From NCBI RefSeq assembly GCF_900115245.1, contig NZ_FOVT01000014.1:119319-183318 (forward strand): a DNA stretch of 64,000 nt, written 5' to 3'. Of this stretch, positions 35,467 to 44,701 are shown piece after piece. The translations under genes and the position numbers were made by a program. The notes under the pieces are model-generated. The model was not told the DNA's origin. It searched no databases and saw nothing but the letters and a program-made list of their open reading frames with translations. How positions within the stretch are numbered: the first letter of the stretch is position 1; each line of letters opens with the position of its first letter. The stretch is from Mesorhizobium sp. NFR06 (GTDB lineage: Bacteria; Pseudomonadota; Alphaproteobacteria; Rhizobiales; Rhizobiaceae).

Positions 35467-36039
35467 ATGAACAAGCGTTTCAGATCCTGTGCAACGCTGA
35501 TGGCCATGCTCGTCTTTGCTGCCACCGGAGCCGATGCCGCGGGCGATGTCGCGCACATCTTCTGGAAGGATCTGCGCCCCGCGACGCAGGCCGTCGCCGA
35601 GGACGCGAACCTGCCGATGATCGCGGCAAAACTGCCCGACCACGGCGAGACGCTGTCGCTCAATCTGCAGGACAAGACCATTCAGATAGCCGGCTATGCA
35701 TTGCCGGTCGATCGCGACGGCGATCTCGTCTACCAGTTCCTGCTGGTGCCATGGATCGGCGCCTGCAGCCACATGCCGACGCCGCCGCCGAACCAGATCG
35801 TGCTGGTCACGCCGGCGCATCCCTACAAGATGGCGAAAGCATACGAGCCGGTTTCAGTCACCGGCGTGCTGCAGCCCGGCCTAGAGAAGAGCCAGCTTTT
35901 CATCCTCGATGGCGTCTCGATCGTCCAGTCCGGCTACACGGTGCGCAAGGCTGAGGTGGCAGGTGTCGACACCGTGCCGGACACCGTCACGTTGCCGGTC
36001 AACTCGCCGTGGAATTTCCTCAACAAAAAGAAGAACTAA
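35467..36039 (+). CDS. Exported DUF3299 protein
   Basis: A 190-residue periplasmic protein with a signal peptide (RSCATLMAMLVFAATGADAAG). The mature region has the DUF3299 core: QIAGYALPVDRDGD, then FLLVPWIGACSHMPTPPPNQIV with a conserved Cys/His pair, and VSVTGVL. DUF3299 proteins are often linked to metal or lipoprotein handling, but the role here is not established. It is followed by a convergent Lrp gene. Confidence 0.8.
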   Translation: MNKRFRSCATLMAMLVFAATGADAAGDVAHIFWKDLRPATQAVAEDANLPMIAAKLPDHGETLSLNLQDKTIQIAGYALPVDRDGDLVYQFLLVPWIGACSHMPTPPPNQIVLVTPAHPYKMAKAYEPVSVTGVLQPGLEKSQLFILDGVSIVQSGYTVRKAEVAGVDTVPDTVTLPVNSPWNFLNKKKN

Positions 36040-36070
36040 ACTCGCCGCATCACACAGTTGCGCGAAGCGA

Positions 36071-36562
36071 TCACGCGGCGTTTGCGCCCGATTCCTTGTC
36101 GAGCACCATGTAGTCGAGCGGGATTTCCGTCGTGTATTTGATCTGCTCCATGGCGAAGGAGGACGACACGTCGCGGATCTCGATCTTGGCGATCAGCCGC
36201 TTGTAGAAGGCGTCGTAGGCGGCGATGTCCGGCACCACCACGCGCAGCAGATAGTCGACGTCGCCGCTCATACGGTAGAACTCGACCACCTCCGGAAACT
36301 CCTGGATGACCTCGGAGAAGCGCCGCAGCCATTCGTGGCTGTGCGAATTGGTGCGGATCGACACGAAGACGGTGACCCGCACATTGACCTTCTCATGGTC
36401 GAGGATGGCGACGCGCCGCTTGATGACGCCCTCTTCCTCGAGCTTCTGGATGCGCCGCCAGCACGGCGTGGTCGAGAGGCCGACTTTCTTGGCAACATCG
36501 GCGACCGCGAGCGTCGCGTCCTCCTGCAGGAGGCGGAGAATTTTTCTGTCGAGGCGATCCAT
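36071..36562 (-). CDS. Lrp/AsnC-family transcriptional regulator
   Basis: A 163-residue feast/famine regulator. The N-terminal helix-turn-helix DRKILRLLQEDATLAVADVAKKVGLSTTPCWRRI is typical, and the C-terminal RAM ligand domain contains GDVDYLLRVVVPD. The ATG at 36562 is the usual start; the longer upstream frame has no similarity. It probably responds to an amino acid. Target genes are not evident from the neighbourhood. Confidence 0.9.
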   Translation of the reverse strand: MDRLDRKILRLLQEDATLAVADVAKKVGLSTTPCWRRIQKLEEEGVIKRRVAILDHEKVNVRVTVFVSIRTNSHSHEWLRRFSEVIQEFPEVVEFYRMSGDVDYLLRVVVPDIAAYDAFYKRLIAKIEIRDVSSSFAMEQIKYTTEIPLDYMVLDKESGANAA

Positions 36563-36669
36563 GGGAAGCTCCAGGGGAATAGTTTGGCTATAGTCCCTTT
36601 TATCGGAGCCTTTCACAAGAAAGAAATTCTGCCAGTGGCGGCAAAAGCGAGTGATTTCTTGCAGGATGC

Positions 36670-37308
36670 CTATTCGATGCGATAGCGGATTTCCGACCTC
36701 AGGAAGGGCAGCAAATCCATTTCGAACCAGGGATTCTTCTTCAACCATCCGGTATTTCGCCACGACGGATGCGGCAGCGGCAGCACTTTCGGGCCACCGC
36801 CCTGCGCATCCCAAACGTTGCGCCAGTTCCTGACCGTTTCCGTCAATGACGCGCCGCGCGCGGCGGCCATATGCCAGGATTGCGCATAGCCGCCGATGGT
36901 CAAGATCAGGTCGATCTGCGGCATCAGCGCCATCAGCTGCGCACGCCAGGCCGGCGCGCACTCGCGGCGTGGCGGCAGGTCACCACCCTTGGCGTCCTGG
37001 CCCGGAAAGCAAAAACCCATCGGGACGATGGCGAAGTTTTCGGTGTCGTAGAACTCCTGCGCGCTGACCCCGAGCCAACTCCTCAGCCGATCTCCCGAGG
37101 CATCGGTGAACGGCATGCCGGAGAGATGAACCTTGGTGCCTGGCGCCTGACCGGCCAACAGGATGCGCGCGGTCGAGGACGGCAGCAACACCGGTCGTGG
37201 CTCATGCGGCAAAGGGCTCCCGATCGGCTGCTCGGCGCAGATCCGGCAGGCCCGCACCCTTGTGGTGAGAGTCTCCAGCGCTTCGCGCGTGTCAGGCAAC
37301 CTGTCCAA
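36670..37308 (-). CDS. Uracil-DNA glycosylase family protein with a likely 4Fe-4S cluster
   Basis: A 212-residue UDG-superfamily protein. Motif 1 is GQAPGTKVHLSGMPFTDASG and motif 2 is LPHPSWRNTGW. Four cysteines are arranged as CxxC (ACRICA) plus C-x16-C (GFCF...RREC), the pattern of family 4/5 enzymes that hold an iron-sulfur cluster. It should excise uracil or related bases from DNA. The start is TTG at 37308, nine bases after the GST stop, so it is probably coupled to that gene. Confidence 0.8.
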   Translation of the reverse strand: MDRLPDTREALETLTTRVRACRICAEQPIGSPLPHEPRPVLLPSSTARILLAGQAPGTKVHLSGMPFTDASGDRLRSWLGVSAQEFYDTENFAIVPMGFCFPGQDAKGGDLPPRRECAPAWRAQLMALMPQIDLILTIGGYAQSWHMAAARGASLTETVRNWRNVWDAQGGGPKVLPLPHPSWRNTGWLKKNPWFEMDLLPFLRSEIRYRIE

Positions 37309-37317
37309 CTCTGTCGC

Positions 37318-37929
37318 TCAGGCCGTTGCGCTTGGCCGGCTGGTCAGCGCGCCATACCAGCGCAGCACATTGGTGCAGTCCTCCGGCACCTTGATGCGCG
37401 CCGGTTTCATGAAATCGATGGCGATCATGCCGGTGATATCGGCGACCGAATAGGCATCGCCGGCGGCGAATTCCCGCGCCGCCAACTCATTGTCGAGCAG
37501 GTGCAGGAATTCGATTGCCTTCGGCTTGTTGGCTTCGCCCCATTCCGGAATTTGCGGCACCTCCCATTCCTTCATCGCCGGATGGATATGCCGGAACGCG
37601 GCGGTGACGCTGGACATCAGGTTCAGCTCCATGCGTCTTTGCCACATCTCGACCATGGCTTTGCCGAGCCCGCCCTTGCCGAACAGCGCGGGCTCGGGGT
37701 GCAACTCCTCGAAATAGCGGCAAATGGCGATCGATTCGGTGATGATGGTGCCGTCATCGAGCTCGAGCACAGGCAGGCGTCGTAGCGGATTGCGCCGTGC
37801 CACCTGTTCGCCGCGATGCTCCAGCGCGCCCATGTCGACAGGCACCAGCGGAACCGTAAGCCCCTTCTCCGCGAGGAAGACGCGCACGCGCCTGGGATTT
37901 GGCGCGCGACCACCGTCGAACAGCTTCAT
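37318..37929 (-). CDS. Glutathione S-transferase
   Basis: A 203-residue GST. The N-terminal thioredoxin-like domain has LPVLELDDGTIITESIAICRYFEE, the glutathione-binding Pro and Glu-Ser; the helical C-terminal domain has GDAYSVADITGMIAIDF. Soluble and cytoplasmic. It lies between the UDG gene and a nuclease gene on the same strand. Substrate unknown. Confidence 0.88.
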   Translation of the reverse strand: MKLFDGGRAPNPRRVRVFLAEKGLTVPLVPVDMGALEHRGEQVARRNPLRRLPVLELDDGTIITESIAICRYFEELHPEPALFGKGGLGKAMVEMWQRRMELNLMSSVTAAFRHIHPAMKEWEVPQIPEWGEANKPKAIEFLHLLDNELAAREFAAGDAYSVADITGMIAIDFMKPARIKVPEDCTNVLRWYGALTSRPSATA

Positions 37930-37975
37930 TCCATCCTCCAGGTTCTTCGCCGATCATAGAGCGCGGGGCCATCCA

Positions 37976-38599
37976 TCACCAGAAGTGAAAAATTTCGCGC
38001 AACGCATCGCCGAACGAGGCCAGCATGCCGTGCTTTCGCTCGACCGGCGCATCGTGATGGCTGTCGCGCCAGTCCTGGGGCACCGCGAAGATGCCTGCCC
38101 AGATGCCGGCCTTGGCCGCTCTGGCCGCCGCTTCCTCGGTCTCGAAGTCGCCGAAGGCAACCGCCCACCCGGCCTGCACCTGGGCGCGGTTGAGGTCGGT
38201 GTCACCAGCCCTGCAGTCGCCGAGCAGGCGGCCGTAGCGGTCGCGCTGCCAGCCGCTGCAGGAAACGGGCCGGCCCGCGATCAGCCGCACCAGCGACTGC
38301 CGGGCCAGCTTGCCGCAGGGATAGTCGGCGCCGGCCTTTTGGCAAGTCTGCTGATATTCCGGAGCGTCGATGCCGCGCATGCGGATGCGCTCGGCCGCGA
38401 GCGTCATCGAATCGCCGTCATTGACGATCGCCGTACCTTGCTCCTTGCGCGTCTCGAAGCGGTCGAGGCGTGCCGCCACCAGGATCAGCAGTCCGAGCAC
38501 AAGGACGGCCAGTCCGTAGTCCAGCAGCCTGCGCCATAGGCTTCGCGGCGGGCTTGCCGCATAGCGCCGGCGCAGTCCGCGCGGCCCGAAACGGCTCAT
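37976..38599 (-). CDS. Membrane-anchored thermonuclease (SNase-like)
   Basis: A 207-residue staphylococcal-nuclease-fold protein. An N-terminal basic region and one membrane helix (YGLAVLVLGLLILVAARL) anchor it, followed by the SNase domain: IVNDGDSMTLAAERIRMRGIDAPE with the metal-binding Asp and catalytic Arg, and RDRYGRLLGDCRAG. It contains four cysteines, compatible with the periplasm. It should degrade DNA or RNA outside the cytoplasm. Followed 46 bases downstream by the GST gene. Confidence 0.85.
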   Translation of the reverse strand: MSRFGPRGLRRRYAASPPRSLWRRLLDYGLAVLVLGLLILVAARLDRFETRKEQGTAIVNDGDSMTLAAERIRMRGIDAPEYQQTCQKAGADYPCGKLARQSLVRLIAGRPVSCSGWQRDRYGRLLGDCRAGDTDLNRAQVQAGWAVAFGDFETEEAAARAAKAGIWAGIFAVPQDWRDSHHDAPVERKHGMLASFGDALREIFHFW

Positions 38600-38675
38600 A
38601 TGGCAAACAGTCTCTTAATCATTCGAACGTAGCTTAACGAACTGAAAATCGCTGCGCGCAGAAATTGAACTTGGC

Positions 38676-40199
38676 ATGCCTTTGCTACGCTCGAACACAG
38701 CGGATAAATTCATTGTGGACCGTCGCAAACCGCACCGCAACAGCGATGTGGCGCGCGCGGTGCGCAAGACGCGCGACCGACTTTCGCAGCAGGCAGGCAG
38801 CCTGGACTTCGACCGTGAACTGCTGAAACTGCATGCGCGCGCCATGGTGGTCAGCGCGGTCGCGATGCCGCTGCTCGTGCTTGCCGTTGCGGCCATCGGC
38901 CGGCTGGCGGGCCTGGACGACCAGATCACCATCTGGGCCTTGTCGACGCTGCTTTGCTACGCGATCGTCGCTTTCATGGCGCGCCGCGTGGAGCGAACCG
39001 AAGCAGCCGAACTCGAGCCGGCGCAAACGCGCCGCGACTTCCTGATCGGCCATTTTCTGTGCGGCCTCGGCTGGGCATGGTTCGCCTGGATCGGCTGCGA
39101 CACATGCCAGATCGACCAGTTCCACGTGGCCAAGGCGATGGTGCTCCTGATCGCCATGACGACGACCGCCGTGATGGCCTCCTCGCTTGGCGGCGCCCTG
39201 TTCGCGACCTTCGCCATTCCCGTTGCCGTTTACGTCTACACCATCGCGCGCCAGTGGACGCCGATCGAAGCCACGATGGCGGCGCTCCTCATCGCGGCAC
39301 TTCCTTTCTTCGGCTATGTCGCGCGCCATCTCAATCAGGCCTCGTTGATGGTGCTCTCATTCCGCTCGGAGAAAGACGCGCTGATTGCCGAGGTGGAGAC
39401 GGCGAAATCGATGTCTGACGAGGCAAGGCGGCGCGCCGAGGACGCCAATCTGGCCAAATCGCGCTTTCTCGCCTCGATGAGCCACGAACTCAGGACGCCG
39501 CTCAACGCTATTCTTGGCTTCTCCGAGGTGATGGCCAATGAAGTGCTGGGGCCGATGAACAATCCGACCTACCGCGACTATGCCCATGACGTGCATGAGT
39601 CCGGCCAGCATCTGCTCGACCTGATCAACGAGATCCTCGACCTCTCGCGCATCGAGGCCGGCCGCTACCAGCTCAACGAGGAGCCGGTGATCCTGCTGAC
39701 GATTGTCGAGGATTGCTGCCACATGATGGAGCTGCGCGCCCGCAACAAGGACATCCGCGTCATTCAGGAATTCGAGGAGACGCTGCCGCGCCTGTTCGCC
39801 GACGAGCGCGCCGTCAGGCAGATCACGCTCAACCTTCTGTCCAACGCGATCAAGTTCACCCCGTCAGGCGGCGAGGTGCGCGTGCGCGTCGGCTGGACGG
39901 CTGGCGGCGGCCAGTACATTTCGGTCAGGGACAACGGCCCGGGCATACCGGAAGAGGAGATCCCGGTCGTGCTCTCCGCCTTCGGCCAGGGTTCGATCGC
40001 CATCAAGAGCGCCGAACAGGGAACCGGCCTCGGCCTGCCGATCGTGCAGGGCCTGCTTGCCATGCATGGCGGCGAGTTCGAGCTCCACTCCAAACTGCGC
40101 GAGGGCACCGAGGCGATCGCCATCTTCCCGCTGAGCCGGGTGATGGAGGAACTGCCGGCGTTGCCGACCAAAGCTGTCGTCACGCGCGGGCGCCGCTGA
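38676..40199 (+). CDS. Membrane sensor histidine kinase
   Basis: A 507-residue kinase. About six membrane helices (residues 50-210) form the sensor, followed by a coiled linker (EKDALIAEVETAKSMSDEARRRAEDA), the dimerisation domain with phospho-His in SMSHELRTPLNAILGF, and the ATPase domain with N-box NLLSNAIKF, G1 RDNGPGIPEEE and G2 GTGLGLPI. It resembles the PdhS/PleC/DivJ-like kinases of alphaproteobacteria. No response-regulator gene is adjacent, so it is an orphan kinase. The signal is unknown. Confidence 0.88.
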   Translation: MPLLRSNTADKFIVDRRKPHRNSDVARAVRKTRDRLSQQAGSLDFDRELLKLHARAMVVSAVAMPLLVLAVAAIGRLAGLDDQITIWALSTLLCYAIVAFMARRVERTEAAELEPAQTRRDFLIGHFLCGLGWAWFAWIGCDTCQIDQFHVAKAMVLLIAMTTTAVMASSLGGALFATFAIPVAVYVYTIARQWTPIEATMAALLIAALPFFGYVARHLNQASLMVLSFRSEKDALIAEVETAKSMSDEARRRAEDANLAKSRFLASMSHELRTPLNAILGFSEVMANEVLGPMNNPTYRDYAHDVHESGQHLLDLINEILDLSRIEAGRYQLNEEPVILLTIVEDCCHMMELRARNKDIRVIQEFEETLPRLFADERAVRQITLNLLSNAIKFTPSGGEVRVRVGWTAGGGQYISVRDNGPGIPEEEIPVVLSAFGQGSIAIKSAEQGTGLGLPIVQGLLAMHGGEFELHSKLREGTEAIAIFPLSRVMEELPALPTKAVVTRGRR

Positions 40200-40210
40200 T
40201 CCGCCGGCTC

Positions 40211-40314
40211 TAGAGCAATTCCAGGAAAAGTGTGATACGGTTTTCCGTCAGGAATTGCGTCAAAACAAAGAGATGGAGCGTTTCGCCGTTTCCGTGAAAC
40301 GGTAAAATGCTCTA
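40211..40314. repeat. Dispersed intergenic palindromic repeat, copy 2
   Basis: Close copy of 33079-33178. Here the outer ends are clearer: TAGAGCAATT at 40211 and AATGCTCTA at 40306-40314 form a short terminal inverted repeat. It fills the gap between the kinase gene and cobT and supplies the last bases of the cobT stop codon. Confidence 0.78.
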
Positions 40315-41307
40315 ACGCCGGACAGCCACCGCCATGCCGGAACTGGTCAGCGCCGCGGCCTTGACGATACCGGCGGCGAGCGCAGCCCCTACCCCTTCGC
40401 CATGACCGATCCCGAAATCGAGCAGCGGCCGCAGTCCGAGCTTCACGGCCGCCTTGGCGTGTCCGGGCTCGGGCGACAGGCTCGCAAGCAGACAATGATC
40501 GAGCGCGCCGGGATTGGCCGCATGCAGGACGGCGGCGGCGGCGGTCGCCGCGAAACCGTCGAGCAGGACGGGGATCTTCTCCATGCGGGCGGCGAGAATG
40601 GCGCCGCAGATCGCCGCGAACTCGCGTCCGCCCACCCGTCGCAAGGCCTCGAGCGGATCGCCGAGACCGGAACCATGAAACGCCAGCGCCCGGTCCACGA
40701 CCTCGGCCTTGCGCGCCATCATCGCCGCATCGGCGCCCGATCCGGGACCAACCCAGTCGACGCCATTGCCGCCGAACAGGGCGGCGCAAAGCGTGGCGGC
40801 GATGGTTGAATTACCGACCCCTAGATCGCCGAGACACAGAAAGTCGGCGCCGCCGGCGACCGCCTCCATGCCGAAGGCCATGGTCGCCGCGCAACCGCGC
40901 TCGTCGAGCGCGGCCTCCTCGGCAATGTCGCCCGTGGCAATATCCAGTGCCAGGTCGAAGACTTTCAGGCCGAGATCGTTGGCGATGCAGACCTGGTTGA
41001 TCGCGGCCCCGCCAGCGGCGCATAGCTCGACTTCATTGGCGGTCGCCGCGACGGGCCGCGGCGAAATGCCGTGCCTGACGGCGCCGTGATTGCCGGCGAA
41101 GATCGCCACCAGCGGCCGGTTGATCGCCGGCGGCGCGCGCCCGCTCCAGGCGGCAACCCAGGCCGCGATGTCCTCGATGCGGCCGAGCGATTCTTTCGGC
41201 TTCTCCGATTTGGCAAACAGCGTGCGGACACGGGAATCCGCCGTGTCATCGGCGGGCGGCAGCGCCGCCAGAAGGCTTCGGAAATCGTCGAAAGGCGTTG
41301 CGGTCAT
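40312..41307 (-). CDS. cobT: Nicotinate-nucleotide-dimethylbenzimidazole phosphoribosyltransferase
   Basis: Activates the lower ligand of cobalamin by forming alpha-ribazole phosphate. The 331 residues show family marks: IFAGNHGAVRHGISP, LGDLGVGNSTIAATL with the phosphate-binding loop, and DFGIGHGEGVGAALA with the catalytic Glu near the C-terminus. Length is normal. Its 3' end overlaps the repeat at 40211-40314 by three bases. I see no cobalamin riboswitch upstream. Confidence 0.93.
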   Translation of the reverse strand: MTATPFDDFRSLLAALPPADDTADSRVRTLFAKSEKPKESLGRIEDIAAWVAAWSGRAPPAINRPLVAIFAGNHGAVRHGISPRPVAATANEVELCAAGGAAINQVCIANDLGLKVFDLALDIATGDIAEEAALDERGCAATMAFGMEAVAGGADFLCLGDLGVGNSTIAATLCAALFGGNGVDWVGPGSGADAAMMARKAEVVDRALAFHGSGLGDPLEALRRVGGREFAAICGAILAARMEKIPVLLDGFAATAAAAVLHAANPGALDHCLLASLSPEPGHAKAAVKLGLRPLLDFGIGHGEGVGAALAAGIVKAAALTSSGMAVAVRR

Positions 41308-41473
41308 TTATGTCGGTCGCAGGTTCGTTGCGGAAGTCGCAAGCGGCATAGCCGCCTTCTCCGGCCGGCACAACCGCTTGCCGATGCCGCGAAAGCGTTG
41401 CCTTGCGGCGCAATGCGAAGGGCTTGCATTGGTGTTGCGGTTGCACCATGTGGAATAAAGGCAAGAGAACAGC

Positions 41474-41704
41474 ATGACCGCCATCGAATCCCCCTGCATC
41501 CTGGTCTGCTCGATCGACATGAAAACCGGCTTCTGCTTCGGTTGCGGCCGCACGCGCGACGAGATTTCCGGCTGGCTCACGATGACCCCCGACATGCGCC
41601 GGACGGTGATGGCCGACCTGCCGGCACGGCTGGAAACGGTCGAGCGGCGGCCGCGCCGCGAAACCCGGCGTACCCGCATGGCGCGCGAGCGCGGCGTTTT
41701 GTGA
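41474..41704 (+). CDS. DUF1289 protein
   Basis: A 76-residue protein with four cysteines in the DUF1289 pattern (SPCILVCSIDMKTGFCFGCG), probably a small metal- or Fe-S-binding unit, followed by RTRDEISGW and an Arg-rich tail. Function unknown. It starts 10 bases upstream of the aspartic protease gene and is often found near cobT or tRNA modification genes in rhizobia. Confidence 0.85.
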   Translation: MTAIESPCILVCSIDMKTGFCFGCGRTRDEISGWLTMTPDMRRTVMADLPARLETVERRPRRETRRTRMARERGVL

Positions 41705-41714
41705 GAAAGAACCG

Positions 41715-42419
41715 ATGAACCGGCTGTTCTGGATCGTGATGGCGGTGCTCGGCGTCGGGCTGGTGCTGCTCATGCTCAACAATTCCGCCGGCCGCACTTT
41801 CGGCATCGACAACAATGATTTCGGCCGGCTGATCTGGGTCGGCGTGCTGGTCATGGTGATCGGCGCGAGCCTGCTCCGCTCCGGCCGGCCGATGGGCGAC
41901 ATGGCGCGCAATCTGGGCGTCTGGGCCGCGTTCGTGCTCGTGCTCATCGCCGGCTACCAGTATCGCTACGAGCTGCAGGACGTCGCCAGCCGCGTGACCG
42001 CCGGCCTTGTCCCGGGCAGCCCGCTGGCCCTGGGCGTGGAGAATGGCCGCCCGACCGTCACGCTCGATAAAGCCGGCAATGGCCATTTCGAGGCCCGCAT
42101 CCTGGTCAACGGCACGCCGGTGCGGGCCGTGGTCGACACCGGTGCGACCAGCACCGTGCTGATGGCCGAAGATGCGCAAGCGGCGGGTTTCAACCCGGCG
42201 GCGCTCAGCTACAGCGTGGACGTCGCCACCGCCAACGGCATGGCGCGCGCGGCGACGGTCAAGACCGACGAGGTGGCGATCGGCGGCATCGTGCGCAAGG
42301 ATATGCTGGTGATGGTCGCCGCGCCCGGCATGCTCGAGCAAAGCCTGCTCGGCATGAACTTCATCGGTTCGTTGTCGGGCTTCGACGTGCGCGGCGATCG
42401 CATGATCCTGCGGGACTGA
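41715..42419 (+). CDS. Membrane-anchored clan AA aspartic protease (TIGR02281 type)
   Basis: A 234-residue protein with three N-terminal membrane helices (about 4-22, 40-56 and 68-82) and a retropepsin-like domain. The catalytic Asp is in VRAVVDTGATSTVL, and the flap and closing strands are visible in VEIGGIVRKDMLVMVA and GMNFIGSLSGFDVRGDRMIL. One Asp per chain implies a dimer. Periplasmic protease of unknown target. Confidence 0.87.
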   Translation: MNRLFWIVMAVLGVGLVLLMLNNSAGRTFGIDNNDFGRLIWVGVLVMVIGASLLRSGRPMGDMARNLGVWAAFVLVLIAGYQYRYELQDVASRVTAGLVPGSPLALGVENGRPTVTLDKAGNGHFEARILVNGTPVRAVVDTGATSTVLMAEDAQAAGFNPAALSYSVDVATANGMARAATVKTDEVAIGGIVRKDMLVMVAAPGMLEQSLLGMNFIGSLSGFDVRGDRMILRD

Positions 42420-42525
42420 TGCTACAACGAGCAACGGCTTTGGGGTGCCATGCATCAAAGCAAAGACATGGAACATGAAGCGCGCCGCCCGACGCTGTTT
42501 CAGCGCGACGCGCTTCGACGGAAAC

Positions 42526-43524
42526 TCAGGCCGCTTCGGCTTCCACCGCCGCGAAATCGATCGCCGACAGCGCGGTCTTCAACACTTCCGCCCCGGCGCC
42601 TGGCTTGTTGGCGTCGGTGGAGAGTATCTGCCGGAAGCGGCGCGCGCCGGGCAAGCCGTGGAACAGTCCGACCATATGGCGGGTGATGTGACCGAGCCGC
42701 CCACCCTGTTCGATGTGGCGCGTCGCATAGCCGGCCATGGCGTCGATCAGCGCTGAATAGTCGAACGCTTCAGCCGCCTCTCCGTAAAAAGCGGCATCAA
42801 CGCCGGTAAGGATGCCGGGCGTATGATAGGCGGCGCGGCCGAGCATCGCGCCGTCGACATGCCCGAGATGCGCCGACGCCTCACTGAGCGATTGAATGCC
42901 GCCGTTGATGCCGATGAATTCGTTCGGCTTTCTGGCCTTCAACCGGTAAACCCGCGGATAGTCGAGCGGTGGAATTTCGCGGTTTTCTTTGGGGCTCAGC
43001 CCCTCCAGCCAGGCCTTGCGGGCATGCACCCAGAGCGCGTCGGCGCCCGCTGCGAGAACGCCATCGGCGAGACTGTCGAGAGCAGCCTCCGGGTCCTGAT
43101 CGTCGACGCCGATGCGGCATTTGACCGTGACGGGGATTTTCACCGAAGCCTTCATCGCCGCGACGCACTCGGCGACCAGAACCGGCGTCTGCATCAGGCA
43201 GGCGCCGAACGTTCCCGACTGGACGCGGTCGGACGGGCAGCCGACATTGAGGTTGATCTCGTCATAGCCGAAGGCTTCGCCGATCCGCGCTGCCTCTGCA
43301 AGCTTTGCGGGGTCCGATCCGCCGAGCTGCAGCGCGACCGGATGCTCGACATCGTCGAAACCGAGCAGTCGTTCGCGCGCGCCATGGATGACGGCGTCGG
43401 CCACAACCATCTCGGTGTAGAGCAGCGCCCGACGCGTCAACTGGCGGTGGAAGAACCGGCAATGCCGATCTGTCCAGTCCATCATGGGCGCCACGGCCAG
43501 TCTATGGTCTTGATTTTTCAGCAT
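42526..43524 (-). CDS. dusA: tRNA-dihydrouridine(20/20a) synthase
   Basis: Reduces uridine to dihydrouridine at positions 20 and 20a of tRNA with FMN. The 332 residues have APMMDWTDRHCRFF at the N-terminus, INLNVGCPSDRVQSG with the catalytic Cys, VWVHARKAWLEGLSPKENR and GINGG. It appears complete. The 5' end of dusA is an established integration hot spot for a family of tyrosine integrases, and an integrase gene starts 115 bases upstream of the dusA start. Confidence 0.94.
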   Translation of the reverse strand: MLKNQDHRLAVAPMMDWTDRHCRFFHRQLTRRALLYTEMVVADAVIHGARERLLGFDDVEHPVALQLGGSDPAKLAEAARIGEAFGYDEINLNVGCPSDRVQSGTFGACLMQTPVLVAECVAAMKASVKIPVTVKCRIGVDDQDPEAALDSLADGVLAAGADALWVHARKAWLEGLSPKENREIPPLDYPRVYRLKARKPNEFIGINGGIQSLSEASAHLGHVDGAMLGRAAYHTPGILTGVDAAFYGEAAEAFDYSALIDAMAGYATRHIEQGGRLGHITRHMVGLFHGLPGARRFRQILSTDANKPGAGAEVLKTALSAIDFAAVEAEAA

Positions 43525-43639
43525 TTTTTCTTTAACATCAAATCGTTAGAACCTGCCGAGTGCACACGAATTTACGCCAAAATACGACCCTTTTCGCCAC
43601 GTTTCGATCTCTCAGTGCACACGGAGCGCACACGAAAAA

Positions 43640-44701
43640 ATGGCCACCTACACAAAGCTTTCGTCCGGTTCCTGGCGCGTCCAAGTCCGTCGCAAAGGTC
43701 GCTACGTCAGCGAGACCTTCCTGCGCCGAGACGACGCACGGCGCTGGGCAACCGAAACCGAGCGCCAAGTCGATCGCGGTGAGACGCCGACCAAGTCCCG
43801 TATAGCGCGCCTGAAAACTTTCGGCGAACTCATCGACCTTCATATCGACGACATGTGCGATGTAGGCAAGTCCCCTCGCCGCTCCAAGGCCGCAGCCCTC
43901 AATATGCTCCAGAGACATCTGGGGAAGTGCAACATCGCAGCCCTTGATCGCGAACGGCTCATTCGTTTTGGTCGCGATCGGGCCGCCCAAGGTGCCGGAC
44001 CGATGACTCTCGGTATCGACATCGGCTTTGTAAAACTCATTCTGGCTCATGCCGCTGCGGTTCACGGCCTGCCCGTCAAGGTCGAACCGGTGGATCTCGC
44101 GCGTATCGCCCTGAAGAGGCTTGGCCTGGTTGGGAAGGGCCATCAGCGCGATAGGCGGCCGACGCAGGATGAACTCGACAGGCTAATCGGTCACTTCGAT
44201 GCGAACGCTCGGCAAATTGCACCGGTTAGCCAAATCATACGTTTCGCCGTCGCAACCGCGATGCGCCAGGAGGAAATCTGCAAGGTGCGTTGGTCCGACT
44301 TGGACGCCCGCACGCGGATGCTTCTCATCCGTGACCGGAAAGACCCGCGAAACAAAAACGGGAACAATCAACGCATACCCTTGTTCGCGGCAACTGGGTA
44401 CGATGCATGGGCCATTGTCGAGGAACGACTGGCCAAGCGAAGCAATGACGACGATCGAATTTTCCCGTTCAACCATCGGTCAGTCGGCACCGCCTTTCGC
44501 CGAGGGTGCGCTGACCTGGACATCCACGACCTTCATTTTCACGACTTGCGGCACGAAGGAACGAGCCGCCTGTTCGAAGCTGGGTTCACAATCGAACAGG
44601 TAGCGTTGGTTACAGGGCACAAAGATTGGAAGATGCTGAGACGCTACACACATCTAAAGCCCGAGACGCTTCACGCTATCCACGCGGCGAATGCTGCATA
44701 G
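43640..44701 (+). CDS. Tyrosine-type site-specific integrase (next to dusA)
   Basis: A 353-residue phage-type recombinase. The catalytic residues are all visible: Arg in AMRQEEICKVRW, a beta-hairpin Lys in RDRKDPRNK, His-x-x-Arg in FHDLRHEG, His in TGHKDW and the nucleophile Tyr in RRYTHL. The N-terminal arm-binding part (MATYTKLSSGSWRVQVRRKGRY) is typical of island and prophage integrases. It starts 115 bases from the dusA start, divergent from it, and ends 70 bases before a tRNA-Thr 3' fragment. It marks the left border of the island. Confidence 0.92.
   Translation: MATYTKLSSGSWRVQVRRKGRYVSETFLRRDDARRWATETERQVDRGETPTKSRIARLKTFGELIDLHIDDMCDVGKSPRRSKAAALNMLQRHLGKCNIAALDRERLIRFGRDRAAQGAGPMTLGIDIGFVKLILAHAAAVHGLPVKVEPVDLARIALKRLGLVGKGHQRDRRPTQDELDRLIGHFDANARQIAPVSQIIRFAVATAMRQEEICKVRWSDLDARTRMLLIRDRKDPRNKNGNNQRIPLFAATGYDAWAIVEERLAKRSNDDDRIFPFNHRSVGTAFRRGCADLDIHDLHFHDLRHEGTSRLFEAGFTIEQVALVTGHKDWKMLRRYTHLKPETLHAIHAANAA

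Noticed and set aside
41308..41473. Possible cobalamin riboswitch upstream of cobT
   Set aside because: No conserved B12-box or matching stem set was found.
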